Shown: piece by piece, positions 52,228 through 62,256 of the stretch
Layout: each line of letters begins with the position of its first letter
Position numbering within the stretch: position 1 is the stretch's first letter
From: Euryhalocaulis sp050486445
GTDB lineage: Bacteria > Pseudomonadota > Alphaproteobacteria > Caulobacterales > Maricaulaceae
Direction of reading: 5' to 3'
NCBI GenBank assembly: GCA_050486445.1
Contig: JBJHDH010000005.1
Span: forward strand, 43,035-107,034
DNA: 64,000 bases
Notes under the pieces: model-generated
The model's input: the letters and a program-made list of their open reading frames with translations, nothing else
Databases searched by the model: none
Told to the model about the DNA's origin: nothing
Program-made: the position numbers and the translations under genes

Positions 52228-54096
52228 TTATTCCGCCGGAATATACACCTCCGACCCCCGCTCGCGGAACTCCTCGGACTTTTGCGCCATGCCCTCGGCG
52301 GCCATGCGCTCCAGATTGGCCTTCTCATTGTCGGAAAGCCCCGCCGCGAAATCGCGCACGTCCTGCGTGATTTTCATGGAGCAGAATTTCGGCCCGCACA
52401 TGGAGCAGAAATGCGCCACCTTGTGCGCCTCTTTCGGCAGGGTCTGGTCGTGGAAGTCGCGCGCGGTCTCGGGGTCCAGCGCCAGATTGAACTGGTCTTC
52501 CCAGCGGAACTCGAACCGCGCGCGGCTCAGCGCGTCGTCGCGCAGCTTCGCGGCCGGATGCCCCTTGGCCAGATCGGCGGCGTGCGCCGCGATCTTGTAG
52601 GTGACCACGCCCACCTTCACATCGTCACGGTCGGGCAGGCCAAGATGCTCTTTCGGCGTCACATAGCAGAGCATCGCCGTGCCGAACCATCCGATCATCG
52701 CCGCGCCGATGCCAGACGTGATGTGGTCGTAGCCGGGCGCGATGTCGGTCACCAGCGGGCCGAGCGTGTAGAAGGGCGCCTCGCCGCATTCGCGCAGTTG
52801 CTTGTCCATGTTCGCCTTGATCTTGTGCATGGCGACATGGCCGGGGCCTTCGATCATCACCTGACAGCCCTTGCGCCAGGCGATCTGCGTCAGCTCGCCC
52901 AGCGTCTCCAGCTCCGCGAACTGGGCGCGGTCATTGGCGTCGGCGCCGCTGCCCGGGCGCAGCCCGTCGCCGAGACTGAACGAGACATCATAGGCGCGCA
53001 TGATGTCGCAGATGTCCTCGAAATGCTCATAGAGGAAGCTCTCGCGGTGATGCGCCAGGCACCATTTGGCGATGATCGAACCGCCGCGCGACACGATGCC
53101 CGTCACCCGGTTCGCGGTCAGCGGCACATAGGGCAGGCGCACCCCGGCATGGATGGTGAAATAATCCACGCCCTGTTCGGCCTGTTCGATCAGCGTGTCG
53201 CGGAACACGTCCCACGTCAGATCTTCCGCCACCCCATCAACTTTCTCCAGCGCCTGATAGATCGGCACCGTGCCGATGGGGACGGGGCTGTTGCGGATGA
53301 TCCATTCGCGCGTGTTGTGGATGTTGCGGCCGGTAGAGAGGTCCATCACCGTGTCGGCGCCCCAGCGGATCGCCCACACCATTTTTTCCACTTCCTCCTC
53401 AACGCTGGAGGCGACGGCGGAATTGCCGATATTGGCGTTGATCTTCACCAGAAAATTGCGGCCGATCACCATCGGCTCCAGCTCGCCATGATTGATATTG
53501 GCCGGAATGATGGCGCGTCCGCGCGCCACCTCGTCGCGCACGAATTCCGGCGTCACGAAATCCGGGATGGCGGCGCCGAAGCTCTCACCATCGGCGATAG
53601 TGTCACGCGCGGTCTCCAGCGCGGCGGCGCGGCCCAGATTCTCGCGCTCGGCGGCATAGACCATCTCGTCGGTGATGATCCCGGCGCGGGCGTATTCGAT
53701 CTGCGTCACGGGCGCGGACGATGCGGCGCGCAGCGGCCGGTGCCGCACCGGAAACTCGCGCGCCAGATATTTTCCCGTGGCGCCGCCATTGTCCTCCGGC
53801 CGCACATGCCGGCCTTCATAGTCTTCCACATTGCCGCGCGCGCGCACCCAGGCGTCGCGCGGGCGGGCCAGGCCCCGCTCCACGTCGATGCTCACATCCG
53901 GGTCGGAATAGGGGCCGGAGGGGTCATAGACCGGCAGCGCTGGCTCATTCGCGCTCGGGTGCAGGTCGATCAGCCGGCGCGGCACGCGCAGATGCGGCGC
54001 CGCTTCCGGGCTGGTGTAGTCCTTGCGCGAGGACGGCAGCGGCCCGGTCGTAACCTTCGGCGTGGAAAATTCGTTGGGGGAGACGGGCTTGTTCAT
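52228..54096 (-). CDS. thiC: Phosphomethylpyrimidine synthase ThiC
   Basis: ThiC is a radical SAM enzyme that rearranges aminoimidazole ribotide to hydroxymethylpyrimidine phosphate for thiamine. The 622-residue protein carries the C-terminal cluster motif CSMCGPKFCSM and the family blocks PALPVYDPSGPYSDP, TQIEYARAGIITDEMVYAA, IPANINHGELEPMVIGRNF and EDITWDVF-like VAEDLTWDVF. The start at 54096 (MNKPVSPNEF) follows a TPP riboswitch. It lies just ahead of the DUF433 pair; no other thiamine gene is nearby. Confidence 0.97.
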   Translation of the reverse strand: MNKPVSPNEFSTPKVTTGPLPSSRKDYTSPEAAPHLRVPRRLIDLHPSANEPALPVYDPSGPYSDPDVSIDVERGLARPRDAWVRARGNVEDYEGRHVRPEDNGGATGKYLAREFPVRHRPLRAASSAPVTQIEYARAGIITDEMVYAAERENLGRAAALETARDTIADGESFGAAIPDFVTPEFVRDEVARGRAIIPANINHGELEPMVIGRNFLVKINANIGNSAVASSVEEEVEKMVWAIRWGADTVMDLSTGRNIHNTREWIIRNSPVPIGTVPIYQALEKVDGVAEDLTWDVFRDTLIEQAEQGVDYFTIHAGVRLPYVPLTANRVTGIVSRGGSIIAKWCLAHHRESFLYEHFEDICDIMRAYDVSFSLGDGLRPGSGADANDRAQFAELETLGELTQIAWRKGCQVMIEGPGHVAMHKIKANMDKQLRECGEAPFYTLGPLVTDIAPGYDHITSGIGAAMIGWFGTAMLCYVTPKEHLGLPDRDDVKVGVVTYKIAAHAADLAKGHPAAKLRDDALSRARFEFRWEDQFNLALDPETARDFHDQTLPKEAHKVAHFCSMCGPKFCSMKITQDVRDFAAGLSDNEKANLERMAAEGMAQKSEEFRERGSEVYIPAE

Positions 54097-54159
54097 CGCT
54101 CTGCCTTTCGCGGCGGGGACTGGCTGCGAAAGGGCGAGCATGCGCGAAGGTTCGCGCGA

Positions 54160-54252
54160 CCGTCCCTTCGCCGGCATGACCCGGATCAGGTTCTAAGGGT
54201 GCTGGACCAGCCTCAGGCCCATCTCAGCCGCTGCCGCGGCGCCCCTCGGGAT
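54160..54252 (-). promoter_or_regulatory. TPP riboswitch (THI element) upstream of thiC
   Basis: Read on the minus strand, this leader contains GCTGAGATGGG and, further on, ACCCTTAGAACCTGATCCGG followed by GTCATGCCGGCGAAGGGA. These are the conserved pyrimidine- and pyrophosphate-binding segments of the TPP riboswitch. It ends about 65 bases before the thiC start, so thiamine pyrophosphate probably represses thiC, by hiding the ribosome-binding site or by termination. Confidence 0.95.
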
Positions 54253-54302
54253 GGCGGATTGTAACAGGATCGCGGCGGGATGCGAGCGGCGATGCAGACC
54301 GT

Positions 54303-54611
54303 CTATTTCACCGGCCAGCCCACCGTCACCTTGCCGCCATCCTCAATCACCGGCCGCTTGATAAGGGCCGGATTGGCGATCAGCACTTTAGCATCGCCAG
54401 CCTTGGCCTTCGCCTTGTCGGCGTCGCTGAGGCCGCGCCAGGTCGTGGATTTGGCGTTGACCAGCCTCTCCGCGCCCACGGTCTTCAGCCATTGCGGAAC
54501 TTTCTTCGCCAGGTCCGCCTCGGTCCGGATATCGACAAAGCGCGCATCGGGCAGCGCCTTCATCGCCTTGCGGCACGTATCGCAATTTTTCAGGCCATAG
54601 AGCGTGGTCAT
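54303..54611 (-). CDS. ArsC/Spx-family reductase-like protein (YffB type)
   Basis: This 102-residue thioredoxin-fold protein has an N-terminal CDTCRKAM in place of the single active cysteine of arsenate reductase, then FVDIRTEADL and LIANPALIKRPVIEDG with the conserved RPV. These features match the YffB-type ArsC family members, whose role is probably a glutathione-dependent thiol reaction rather than arsenate reduction. It starts divergently from the secreted protein gene at 54729. Confidence 0.9.
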   Translation of the reverse strand: MTTLYGLKNCDTCRKAMKALPDARFVDIRTEADLAKKVPQWLKTVGAERLVNAKSTTWRGLSDADKAKAKAGDAKVLIANPALIKRPVIEDGGKVTVGWPVK

Positions 54612-54728
54612 GATCTTCTCTTTCTGTTCGACTTTTTCATGGCCGGTTCAGGCGCGCGCCGGTGAAATCGCGGCGATGCGCGTTATATAAAGCACGCCGC
54701 CCCGCGCCGTGAGTCGCGCCTTGTGAAG

Positions 54729-55262
54729 ATGGAGGTCTGTTTGCTTCGAGTTGCCGTCACCGCCGCCGGTCTTGCCGCGCTCATGATGGCCGCGCCGTCG
54801 CAGGCGCAGGTTGTGGCGCCGGACGCGCCGGAAGAGGCGTTCGGCGAATTTTCGTATTATGACGCCTATCCGCGCCGCGACCCGGACGATCTGATCGACC
54901 AGGCGGCCTGGGTGAATTGCTGGGCGGTGACGGATACCGAGCGCGCGCGCCTGGCGGAGGCGGCGCAAAACGCCCCGCCGGAATTGCAGGAAGAGCTGCA
55001 ACTCGCCGCCGCGCATTATCAGGTGGCGGCGATCTATTACAGCGAGCTGGTGCGCGGCACGAACATCTATCTCGGTGTGTCCACGCGCCAGACGAACGAT
55101 GCGCTGGAGATCGAGCGGCAGGGTCTGATCGGCGGCGCGCCGCAATGGATCGCCGGCAACGCGGCGGACTGCATCCGCCGCATGCCGGACAGCGCCATGC
55201 CCGAATTCGCCGAGCTTTTCCCCTGGCTCGCGGGCGGCCTCGGCACCTTCTACTCGCAATAG
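54729..55262 (+). CDS. Secreted protein of unknown function
   Basis: I do not recognise this 177-residue protein. It has a signal peptide (LLRVAVTAAGLAALMMAAPS, ending near AQA). The mature part is acidic and helical, with SYYDAYPRRDPDDLIDQAAW, a cysteine pair (NCWAVT and ADCIRRMP) that could form a disulfide, and a C-terminal LFPWLAGGLGTFYS. The ATG at 54729 is chosen; GTG at 54723 is also possible. It starts divergently from the ArsC-like gene. Confidence 0.75.
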   Translation: MEVCLLRVAVTAAGLAALMMAAPSQAQVVAPDAPEEAFGEFSYYDAYPRRDPDDLIDQAAWVNCWAVTDTERARLAEAAQNAPPELQEELQLAAAHYQVAAIYYSELVRGTNIYLGVSTRQTNDALEIERQGLIGGAPQWIAGNAADCIRRMPDSAMPEFAELFPWLAGGLGTFYSQ

Positions 55263-55303
55263 GGCTTATGGCCTCAGGCGTCTGTTCAGCCACAAGGGCG
55301 CCG

Positions 55304-55705
55304 TCAGGCGCCCGTCCATCCAGTAAGCGCGGCGCCGAGCAGAAGCACGCCCAGCACGATGCACAGCCCGCTCCAGACAAGAACTCCGGTCTTGCCCGCG
55401 GTCAGCGGTGCGATCAGCGAGATAAAGCGCCGCCCGGCCAGCATCAGCAGGGCGCCTTCGAACACGGCCAGCCAGCCGATCAGCGTGATGAGTCCGGCGA
55501 CGGGGCTGGACCAGTCATAATGCACGCCGACCAGGATCAGCCCGGCCAGCAGCTCGAACGCCGCGATCATCCATGTAAGAGCCCTGTCGTCGCGCAGCCG
55601 GGCGACGATTTCCGCCATCAGGCTCTGCTGGATCAGCAGCGAAACGCCGGCGATCAGGATATATGCGCCCAGAATATGGGCCAGAATCTGTGTGGTTGCG
55701 GACAT
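55304..55705 (-). CDS. Four-TM membrane protein of unknown function
   Basis: This 133-residue protein has four hydrophobic segments (LAHILGAYILIAGVSLLI, WMIAAFELLAGLILVGVHY, LITLIGWLAVFEGALLML and VLVWSGLCIVLGVLLLGAAL). It resembles small integral membrane proteins of unknown role that are common in Alphaproteobacteria. No motif suggests an activity. Its start at 55705 is followed by a transmembrane segment as expected. It is transcribed in the same direction as purA, which lies upstream across a 68-bp gap. Confidence 0.78.
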   Translation of the reverse strand: MSATTQILAHILGAYILIAGVSLLIQQSLMAEIVARLRDDRALTWMIAAFELLAGLILVGVHYDWSSPVAGLITLIGWLAVFEGALLMLAGRRFISLIAPLTAGKTGVLVWSGLCIVLGVLLLGAALTGWTGA

Positions 55706-55773
55706 ATCCGGTTCCTCCTGTCCGGCGGGGAAGACACTGCTCCCCGCCGCAACGAGAAAGACCGGCGATTGGT

Positions 55774-57066
<1,293 letters not shown>

Positions 57067-57515
57067 AATCTGCTCCGGGATACCTGTGAAAGAAGGCTGT
57101 TGGAACGCGATCCGTTGATACGGATCACGCTCCACACTTTGAAGTCGAGCAATTTCATCGGTTTGAGTTGTATCTGCGATTCAACTCAAACCGACATTGC
57201 TCTAGCCCTCCGGGCCGCCGGTTTCAAATCCCGATTGGCGGCGGGGCGGGCGGAAGACTGCTTTAGCCGTGGTCTTTCAGGCGGCCATCAATCACTCAAC
57301 CGCGGTCCCCGGGCGACCAGTGGGAGACCCGGGGTCCAGGGACGCCGTCATTGCGGCTTGGCTCGTCGTGCGCCCGAAAGAGCGACAGCGTTTTCAGCAA
57401 GGGCGGTGTTCATGCGCCCCTTCGCTCCCTCGCCGCACCCAGTAGCGCCCCTGGACCCCGGCTCGCGGCTCCGCCGCGTCCGGGGACCGTCATCAGAATG
57501 CGCGTATTCCCCCGC
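57067..57515. other. 449-bp intergenic region rich in palindromes
   Basis: No gene was found between purA and the PagL-like gene, both on the minus strand. The half nearest purA holds hairpins at 57109-57126 and 57147-57202. The other half holds a 13-bp inverted pair, CCGGGGTCCAGGG (57329-57341) and CCCTGGACCCCGG (57449-57461), together with CGCGGCTCCGCCGCG. Such sequences resemble dispersed intergenic repeats of Alphaproteobacteria. Confidence 0.6.
57109..57202. repeat. Double hairpin in the purA leader
   Basis: The first hairpin is GATCCGT/ACGGATC (57109-57115, 57120-57126). The second has a 12-bp stem CGGTTTGAGTTG/CAACTCAAACCG (57159-57170, 57182-57193) with an outer GAGCAAT/ATTGCTC pair (57147-57153, 57196-57202). 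It lies in the transcribed leader or promoter region of purA and looks like a mobile palindromic repeat or a regulatory structure. Confidence 0.6.
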
Positions 57516-58118
57516 TCAGTTCAGGCGGTGCGAAATGCGCAGGCCGATCACGTCCACCCCCTCGTTCGGGCCGCTGGTCAGGATGTTGCCGTGGCTGAAA
57601 TGCTCGAAATAGAGGTCGGCGGCGATCCTGTCGGTGAAACGGTAGCCCAGCGCGATGGCCTGGCGGAACAGCACCCGGCTGCCGAATTCAATATGGTTGG
57701 CGTGCATGAACAGACGGCGCGCCGCTTCCTCCGGCGTCAGGTCCGGCGTCAGATTGGGAATCTGCTTTTCCCCGTCATGCACGGCCAGGCCGGTGGCGAA
57801 TTCGGCATAGAAACGGCGGCCGGCGCCGAAATAGGGGCGCCACAACAGCCCGGCATAAGCCAGATTGGTCTTGCCGCCCAGATTCAGATCGCCGCCGATT
57901 TCAAAGCGGGGGGACAGAAAAAACCCCCGGTCGCCAATGGGGTCCGTCACCAGACCCAGCGAGAGGCCCATGCTGCGCTCTTTCTTGCTGACCCCGGCGT
58001 CCACGGCGATGACGTCATGACCGATCATGCCCGCGCGGATTTCCGCCGCCTGCGCGATTCCGCACATCAACACCACCTGCGCGGCGAGAAAAGCCGCGCA
58101 GCTCCTGAAACAGATCAT
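57516..58118 (-). CDS. pagL: PagL-like lipid A 3-O-deacylase / acyloxyacyl hydrolase
   Basis: This 200-residue protein has a signal peptide (MICFRSCAAFLAAQVVLM.. AQA) and alternating strands of an eight-stranded outer-membrane barrel. Near the C-terminus lies YFEHFSHGN, matching the PagL catalytic His-Ser region, and it ends in IGLRISHRLN with an aromatic-poor terminus. PagL removes the 3-O acyl chain from lipid A, tuning the surface properties of LPS. It is not close to the LPS genes but fits an LPS-bearing cell. The assignment rests on the catalytic motif and barrel pattern. Confidence 0.83.
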   Translation of the reverse strand: MICFRSCAAFLAAQVVLMCGIAQAAEIRAGMIGHDVIAVDAGVSKKERSMGLSLGLVTDPIGDRGFFLSPRFEIGGDLNLGGKTNLAYAGLLWRPYFGAGRRFYAEFATGLAVHDGEKQIPNLTPDLTPEEAARRLFMHANHIEFGSRVLFRQAIALGYRFTDRIAADLYFEHFSHGNILTSGPNEGVDVIGLRISHRLN

Positions 58119-58222
58119 GCTTGTCCCTCAACGATTCGCTGCGTTTTGCTGCGGTGCAACATCGTATCGCGATGCAATATATGTGGAAAGCGTCTGCTTG
58201 AGGGGGAATAAGAGCTGAAACG

Positions 58223-59806
58223 CTAAAAGTTTAGCACCCGCACCGTTTTGACATGCTGAAGAGCGCGCACCCGGGCCAGCATTTCATCGTCCAGGGCTCC
58301 GTCGATGGATAGCAGCGCCAGCGCGCGGCCGCCCTCCGCCTCGCGCCCCAGGCTGAACGTGCCGATATTCACGTCGCCCTCCGCCAGGGCCTGGCCCAGC
58401 CGCCCGACAAAACCCGGCAGATCCTGATTTTCCACATAGAGCATCCGGGTTCCGGTCAGCGAGGCCTCCACGCCGATTCCGTCGATGGAAACCACGCGCG
58501 GCTCGCCGCCGAACACCGCACCGCACACCACGCGCCGCCGCCGCGGCGTTTCGACGGTCAGGCGGATCATGCTTTCATACGGGTCGGCGCGGTCCTCGCG
58601 CATATCGGCGATGGCGATGCCGCGCTCGCTCGCCCAGGCCGGGCCAGAGACCATGTTCACGTCCGACAGCATCGGCCGCAGCACCCCGGCCACGGCGGCG
58701 GCGGTCAGCGGCTTGCTGTCCAGCCCGGAGATTTTGCCCATGATCGCGGTTTCCACGCGCTCCAGGCTGGTCTCCACCAATTGCCCGGCCAGCAGGCCAA
58801 GGCGCTGGGCCAGATCGATCCAGGGCCGCAGGCGCGGCGCGTCCTCGGCGCTGATCGAGGGCATGTTCAGCGCATTGGTCACCGCGCCGGTGAGCAGGAA
58901 GTCGCACATCTGTTCAGCGATCTGCGCGGCGACGTTTTCCTGCGCCTCGACCGTGGCGGCGCCCAGATGCGGCGTGGCGACGAAATTGGGCGCCCCGAAC
59001 AGCACGTTCTCCGTCGCCGGCTCATTGGCGAATACGTCGAACCCGGCGGCGCGCACATGGCCGGAATCCAGCGCCGCGCGCAGCGCAGCCTCATCCACCA
59101 GTCCGCCGCGCGCGGCATTGACGATAATGACGCCCGGCCGCATCGCCTGTATCGCGTCGTGCGAGATAATGTTGCGCGTCTTGTCGGTCAGCGGCGTGTG
59201 CAGGCTGATAATGTCGGCGCGGGCCAGAAGCTCGTCCAGCTCCACCTTCTCCACGCCCAGCGCGGTGGCGCGCTCCTCAGTCAGATAGGGGTCGAAGGCG
59301 ATGGCATGCATCTTCAGACCGTGCGCCCGCTCGGCCACCAGACCGCCAATATTGCCGCAGCCGATCAGGCCCAGCGTCTTGCTGTAAAGCTCGGCGCCCA
59401 GAAAGCGCGCCTTTTCCCATTTTCCGGCCTGGGTAGAGGCGTCGGCGGCGGGAATCTGCCGCGCGGCGGCGAAGATCAGGGCGATGGCGTGCTCGGCCGT
59501 GGTCACGGCGTTGCCATGCGGCGCGTTCATCACCACCACGCCTTTCGCCGTGGCGGCTTTCAGGTCGATATTGTCGACGCCGATCCCCGCGCGGCCGATC
59601 ACTTTCAGCCGGGCGCCGGCCTCGATCACCTTTGATATGACCTTGGTGGCCGACCGCACCGCCAGCCCGTCATAGGCGCCGATCTCTTCGATCAGCGCCT
59701 CACGCGACAGGTCCGGCTTTGTCACCGCCTCCACGCCGCGGCGCTCGAAAATCTCCAGCGCCGCCGGCGACAGGCGGTCGGCGATCAGAACGCGTGGCGC
59801 GCTCAT
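58223..59806 (-). CDS. serA: D-3-phosphoglycerate dehydrogenase
   Basis: SerA oxidises 3-phosphoglycerate to 3-phosphohydroxypyruvate, the first step of serine synthesis. The 527-residue protein is the long form. The catalytic domain starts VLIADRLSPAALEIFERRG and has VIGRAGIGVDNIDLKAA, LIGCGNIGGLVAERA, HTPLTDKTRNII and AARGGLVDEAAL. An intervening domain and a C-terminal ACT domain (ENQDLPGFVGRLGQALAE) provide serine feedback control. Its start overlaps the serC stop by four bases (ATGA), so the operon is serC-serA. Confidence 0.96.
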   Translation of the reverse strand: MSAPRVLIADRLSPAALEIFERRGVEAVTKPDLSREALIEEIGAYDGLAVRSATKVISKVIEAGARLKVIGRAGIGVDNIDLKAATAKGVVVMNAPHGNAVTTAEHAIALIFAAARQIPAADASTQAGKWEKARFLGAELYSKTLGLIGCGNIGGLVAERAHGLKMHAIAFDPYLTEERATALGVEKVELDELLARADIISLHTPLTDKTRNIISHDAIQAMRPGVIIVNAARGGLVDEAALRAALDSGHVRAAGFDVFANEPATENVLFGAPNFVATPHLGAATVEAQENVAAQIAEQMCDFLLTGAVTNALNMPSISAEDAPRLRPWIDLAQRLGLLAGQLVETSLERVETAIMGKISGLDSKPLTAAAVAGVLRPMLSDVNMVSGPAWASERGIAIADMREDRADPYESMIRLTVETPRRRRVVCGAVFGGEPRVVSIDGIGVEASLTGTRMLYVENQDLPGFVGRLGQALAEGDVNIGTFSLGREAEGGRALALLSIDGALDDEMLARVRALQHVKTVRVLNF

Positions 59807-60975
59807 CCCGCCTTGCGCGCGTACGCCGCTTCCTGTTCGGCCCGGGCGACAGCGTGCGCCCAGTCCGCCCACTGGGTCAGCAGCCTGAGATCCTCGGCCT
59901 CGATGGTCGCGCCAGTCCAGATGCGCATCCCCGGCGGCGCCGTGCGGTAATTGGCGCAGTCATAGCCTGCCTCGTTTTCGGCCAGCAGTTCGGCGATGCG
60001 CGCCGCCAGACCTGCGGGGTCAGGGCCCGGATCCTTGAACACCAGGCACACGCCGGTATTGGAGCGATAGTGCGCGTCGCGGCACAGCGGCGCCGCCCAG
60101 TCGCTGGCCTCGATCCAGTCATAGATGATTTTGGCGTTGGCGCTGGCGCGAGCCTGCAGCCCGTCCAGCCCGCCCACCGAGTCGGCCCAGTCCAGCGTGT
60201 CCAGATAATCCTCGACGCACAGCAGCGAGGGCGTGTTGATCGTCGAGCCCTGAAACAGCGCCTCGTCGAGCTTGCCGCCCGCCGTCATGCGGAAGACTTT
60301 GGGCACCGGCCAGGACGGTGTGAACGTCTCCAGCCGCCGCACCGCGCGCGGGCTGAGGATGAGCATGCCGTGCGCGGCCTCGCCGCCCAGCACTTTCTGC
60401 CAGCTATAGGTGACGACATCGAGCTTCGGCCAGTCGAGTGGCTGGGCGAAGGCGCCGCTGGTGGCGTCGCAGATCACGATATTGTCGCGCTCTTCCGGCA
60501 TCCAGTCGCAGTCGATCACCCGCACGCCGCTGGTTGTGCCGTTCCAGGTGAACACCACATCGCGGTCCGGGCGCGCCTGGCTGAAATCGGGCAGTTCGCC
60601 GTAATCGGCGACATGTACCCCCAGGCCGGGCAGCTTGAGCTGCTCGACCGCGTCGATCACCCAGTCCTTGCCGAAATTCTCCCAGGCGAAGACATCGACG
60701 CCCTGCTTGCCCAGCAGCGACCACATCGCCATCTCCACCGCCCCGGTGTCGGAGCCGGGCACGACGGCGATCCGGTAATCGTCGGGGACGCGCAGCACCT
60801 CGCGCGTGCGGTCAATGGCCAGCTTCAGGCGCGCGACAGCGGCCTTGGACCGGTGATTGCGGCCCAGCACGGCGTTGCTCAGTTTTTCGAGAGACCAGCC
60901 GGGATGCTTGCGCGTCGGGCCCGGCGAAAAACGCGGATCAGCCGGCCTCTGGGCCGGCTTGCTTGGAAAGGTCAT
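59803..60975 (-). CDS. serC: Phosphoserine aminotransferase
   Basis: SerC converts 3-phosphohydroxypyruvate to phosphoserine and can also act in pyridoxal phosphate synthesis. The 390-residue protein is the alphaproteobacterial type: FSPGPTRKHPGWSLEKL, VPGSDTGAVEMAMWSLLG, FTWNGTTSGVRV, ICDATSGAFAQPLDW, and the PLP lysine in VVTYSWQKVLGGEAAHGML. It is the first gene of the serC-serA operon, with a short divergent promoter region before the class V PLP enzyme at 61120. Confidence 0.95.
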   Translation of the reverse strand: MTFPSKPAQRPADPRFSPGPTRKHPGWSLEKLSNAVLGRNHRSKAAVARLKLAIDRTREVLRVPDDYRIAVVPGSDTGAVEMAMWSLLGKQGVDVFAWENFGKDWVIDAVEQLKLPGLGVHVADYGELPDFSQARPDRDVVFTWNGTTSGVRVIDCDWMPEERDNIVICDATSGAFAQPLDWPKLDVVTYSWQKVLGGEAAHGMLILSPRAVRRLETFTPSWPVPKVFRMTAGGKLDEALFQGSTINTPSLLCVEDYLDTLDWADSVGGLDGLQARASANAKIIYDWIEASDWAAPLCRDAHYRSNTGVCLVFKDPGPDPAGLAARIAELLAENEAGYDCANYRTAPPGMRIWTGATIEAEDLRLLTQWADWAHAVARAEQEAAYARKAG

Positions 60976-61119
60976 GTTTTACTCCCATCCTTCCAGATGG
61001 GTCGCGCGCCGTTGGGGGCGCGTGGCCCGCCGCGCATATGCGCTTTTTGCGGGGAGTCGTCAAATCGCTTCGCTGCAAACCATTTGCATTTTTCCCCGTT
61101 TTCCGGATAGGGGGCGGCA

Positions 61120-62256
61120 ATGATCCCGTGCCAACGCCATCTATTCGACATCCCGGAGGATGTCGCCTTCCTCGATTGCGCCTATCTGGGGCCTATTCCC
61201 AGGGCCGCCGTCCAGGCAGGCATCGAAAGCGCCTGGCGCAAGGCGCATCCCTGGACGATCACCCCGGATGTTTTCTTTACCGAGGTGGACCAGGTGCGCG
61301 CGCTATACGCCCGCATTTTCGGCGCCGACCCGGACGGCATGGCGATGACCTCCTCCGCCTCCTACGGCATGGCCACGGCGGCCAAGAATGTGCGCCTGAC
61401 ACAGGGCGGCGAGGTGGTGATCCTGACCGACGAGTTTCCCTCCACCGTCTATACGTGGCGCGAGGCCTGCGTCCGGGCCGGGGCGCGGATTGTCACGGTG
61501 TCGCGGGCGCCGGACCAGACCTGGACCGACGCCGTGCTGGACGCCATCGGCCCGCGCACAGAAGTGCTGGCCCTGCCGGAGACGCACTGGGTCGATGGCG
61601 GCCTCTTGAATCTGGAGCGGATCGGCCAGGCGGCGCGCGACGCCGGCGCGGCGCTGGTGCTGGACCTGACCCAGTCGCTCGGGGCCTCGCATTTCGACGC
61701 CGCCGCGGTGCAGCCCGATTTCGCCTGCGCCGCCGCCTATAAATGGCTGCTGGGGCCCTACACAGTGGGCGTGCTCTATGTCGCGCCGCAATGGCGGGAG
61801 GGCGCGCCGCTGGAGCAGAGCTGGCTGAACCGCGCCGCCTCCGAGGATTTTACGCGCCTGATCGACTATCGCGACGACTATCAGCCCGGCGCGCGCCGCT
61901 TCGATATGGGCGAGCGGTCCAATTTCCACACATTGCCCATCGCCATCGCGGTGATGCAGCAGATTCTGGACTGGGGTGTGGGCAATATCGCCGACACGCT
62001 CGCGGCGCTCACCAGCCAGTGCGAACACGCGGCGGTCGCGGCCGGCGCCGCGCCCTGCGACACGCCGGACCGCGCGCCGCATTATCTGACGCTGGGCCTG
62101 CCGGAAGGCGCAGGCGGCGATCTGGTGCAGCGTTTGCGCGCGGACAAGGTCTATGTCTCGCGCCGTGGTCCGCGCCTGCGCGTCACGCCGCATCTCTGGG
62201 TCAACGACGCGGATATTGCGCGCTTTCAGTTGGCGCTGGCGGCGGCGCTGTCCTGA
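61120..62256 (+). CDS. Class V aminotransferase-fold PLP enzyme
   Basis: This 378-residue protein has the class V (cysteine desulfurase/kynureninase-like) fold. Visible parts are FLDCAYLGPIPRAAV, TSSASYGMATAAKNVRL, LTDEFPSTVYTWREA, LALPETHWVDGGLLNL, VLDLTQSLGASHFD and the PLP lysine in CAAAYKWLLGPYTVGVLYV. No catalytic cysteine loop of a desulfurase is apparent, so it is more probably a lyase or aminotransferase of small-molecule metabolism. The reaction cannot be stated. It overlaps the convergent GT2 gene by 31 bases. Confidence 0.88.
   Translation: MIPCQRHLFDIPEDVAFLDCAYLGPIPRAAVQAGIESAWRKAHPWTITPDVFFTEVDQVRALYARIFGADPDGMAMTSSASYGMATAAKNVRLTQGGEVVILTDEFPSTVYTWREACVRAGARIVTVSRAPDQTWTDAVLDAIGPRTEVLALPETHWVDGGLLNLERIGQAARDAGAALVLDLTQSLGASHFDAAAVQPDFACAAAYKWLLGPYTVGVLYVAPQWREGAPLEQSWLNRAASEDFTRLIDYRDDYQPGARRFDMGERSNFHTLPIAIAVMQQILDWGVGNIADTLAALTSQCEHAAVAAGAAPCDTPDRAPHYLTLGLPEGAGGDLVQRLRADKVYVSRRGPRLRVTPHLWVNDADIARFQLALAAALS

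Noticed and set aside
52081..54264. Long open frame of 727 codons opposite thiC
   Set aside because: It covers thiC, its riboswitch and the DUF433 gene on the other strand; there is no ribosome site or protein motif.
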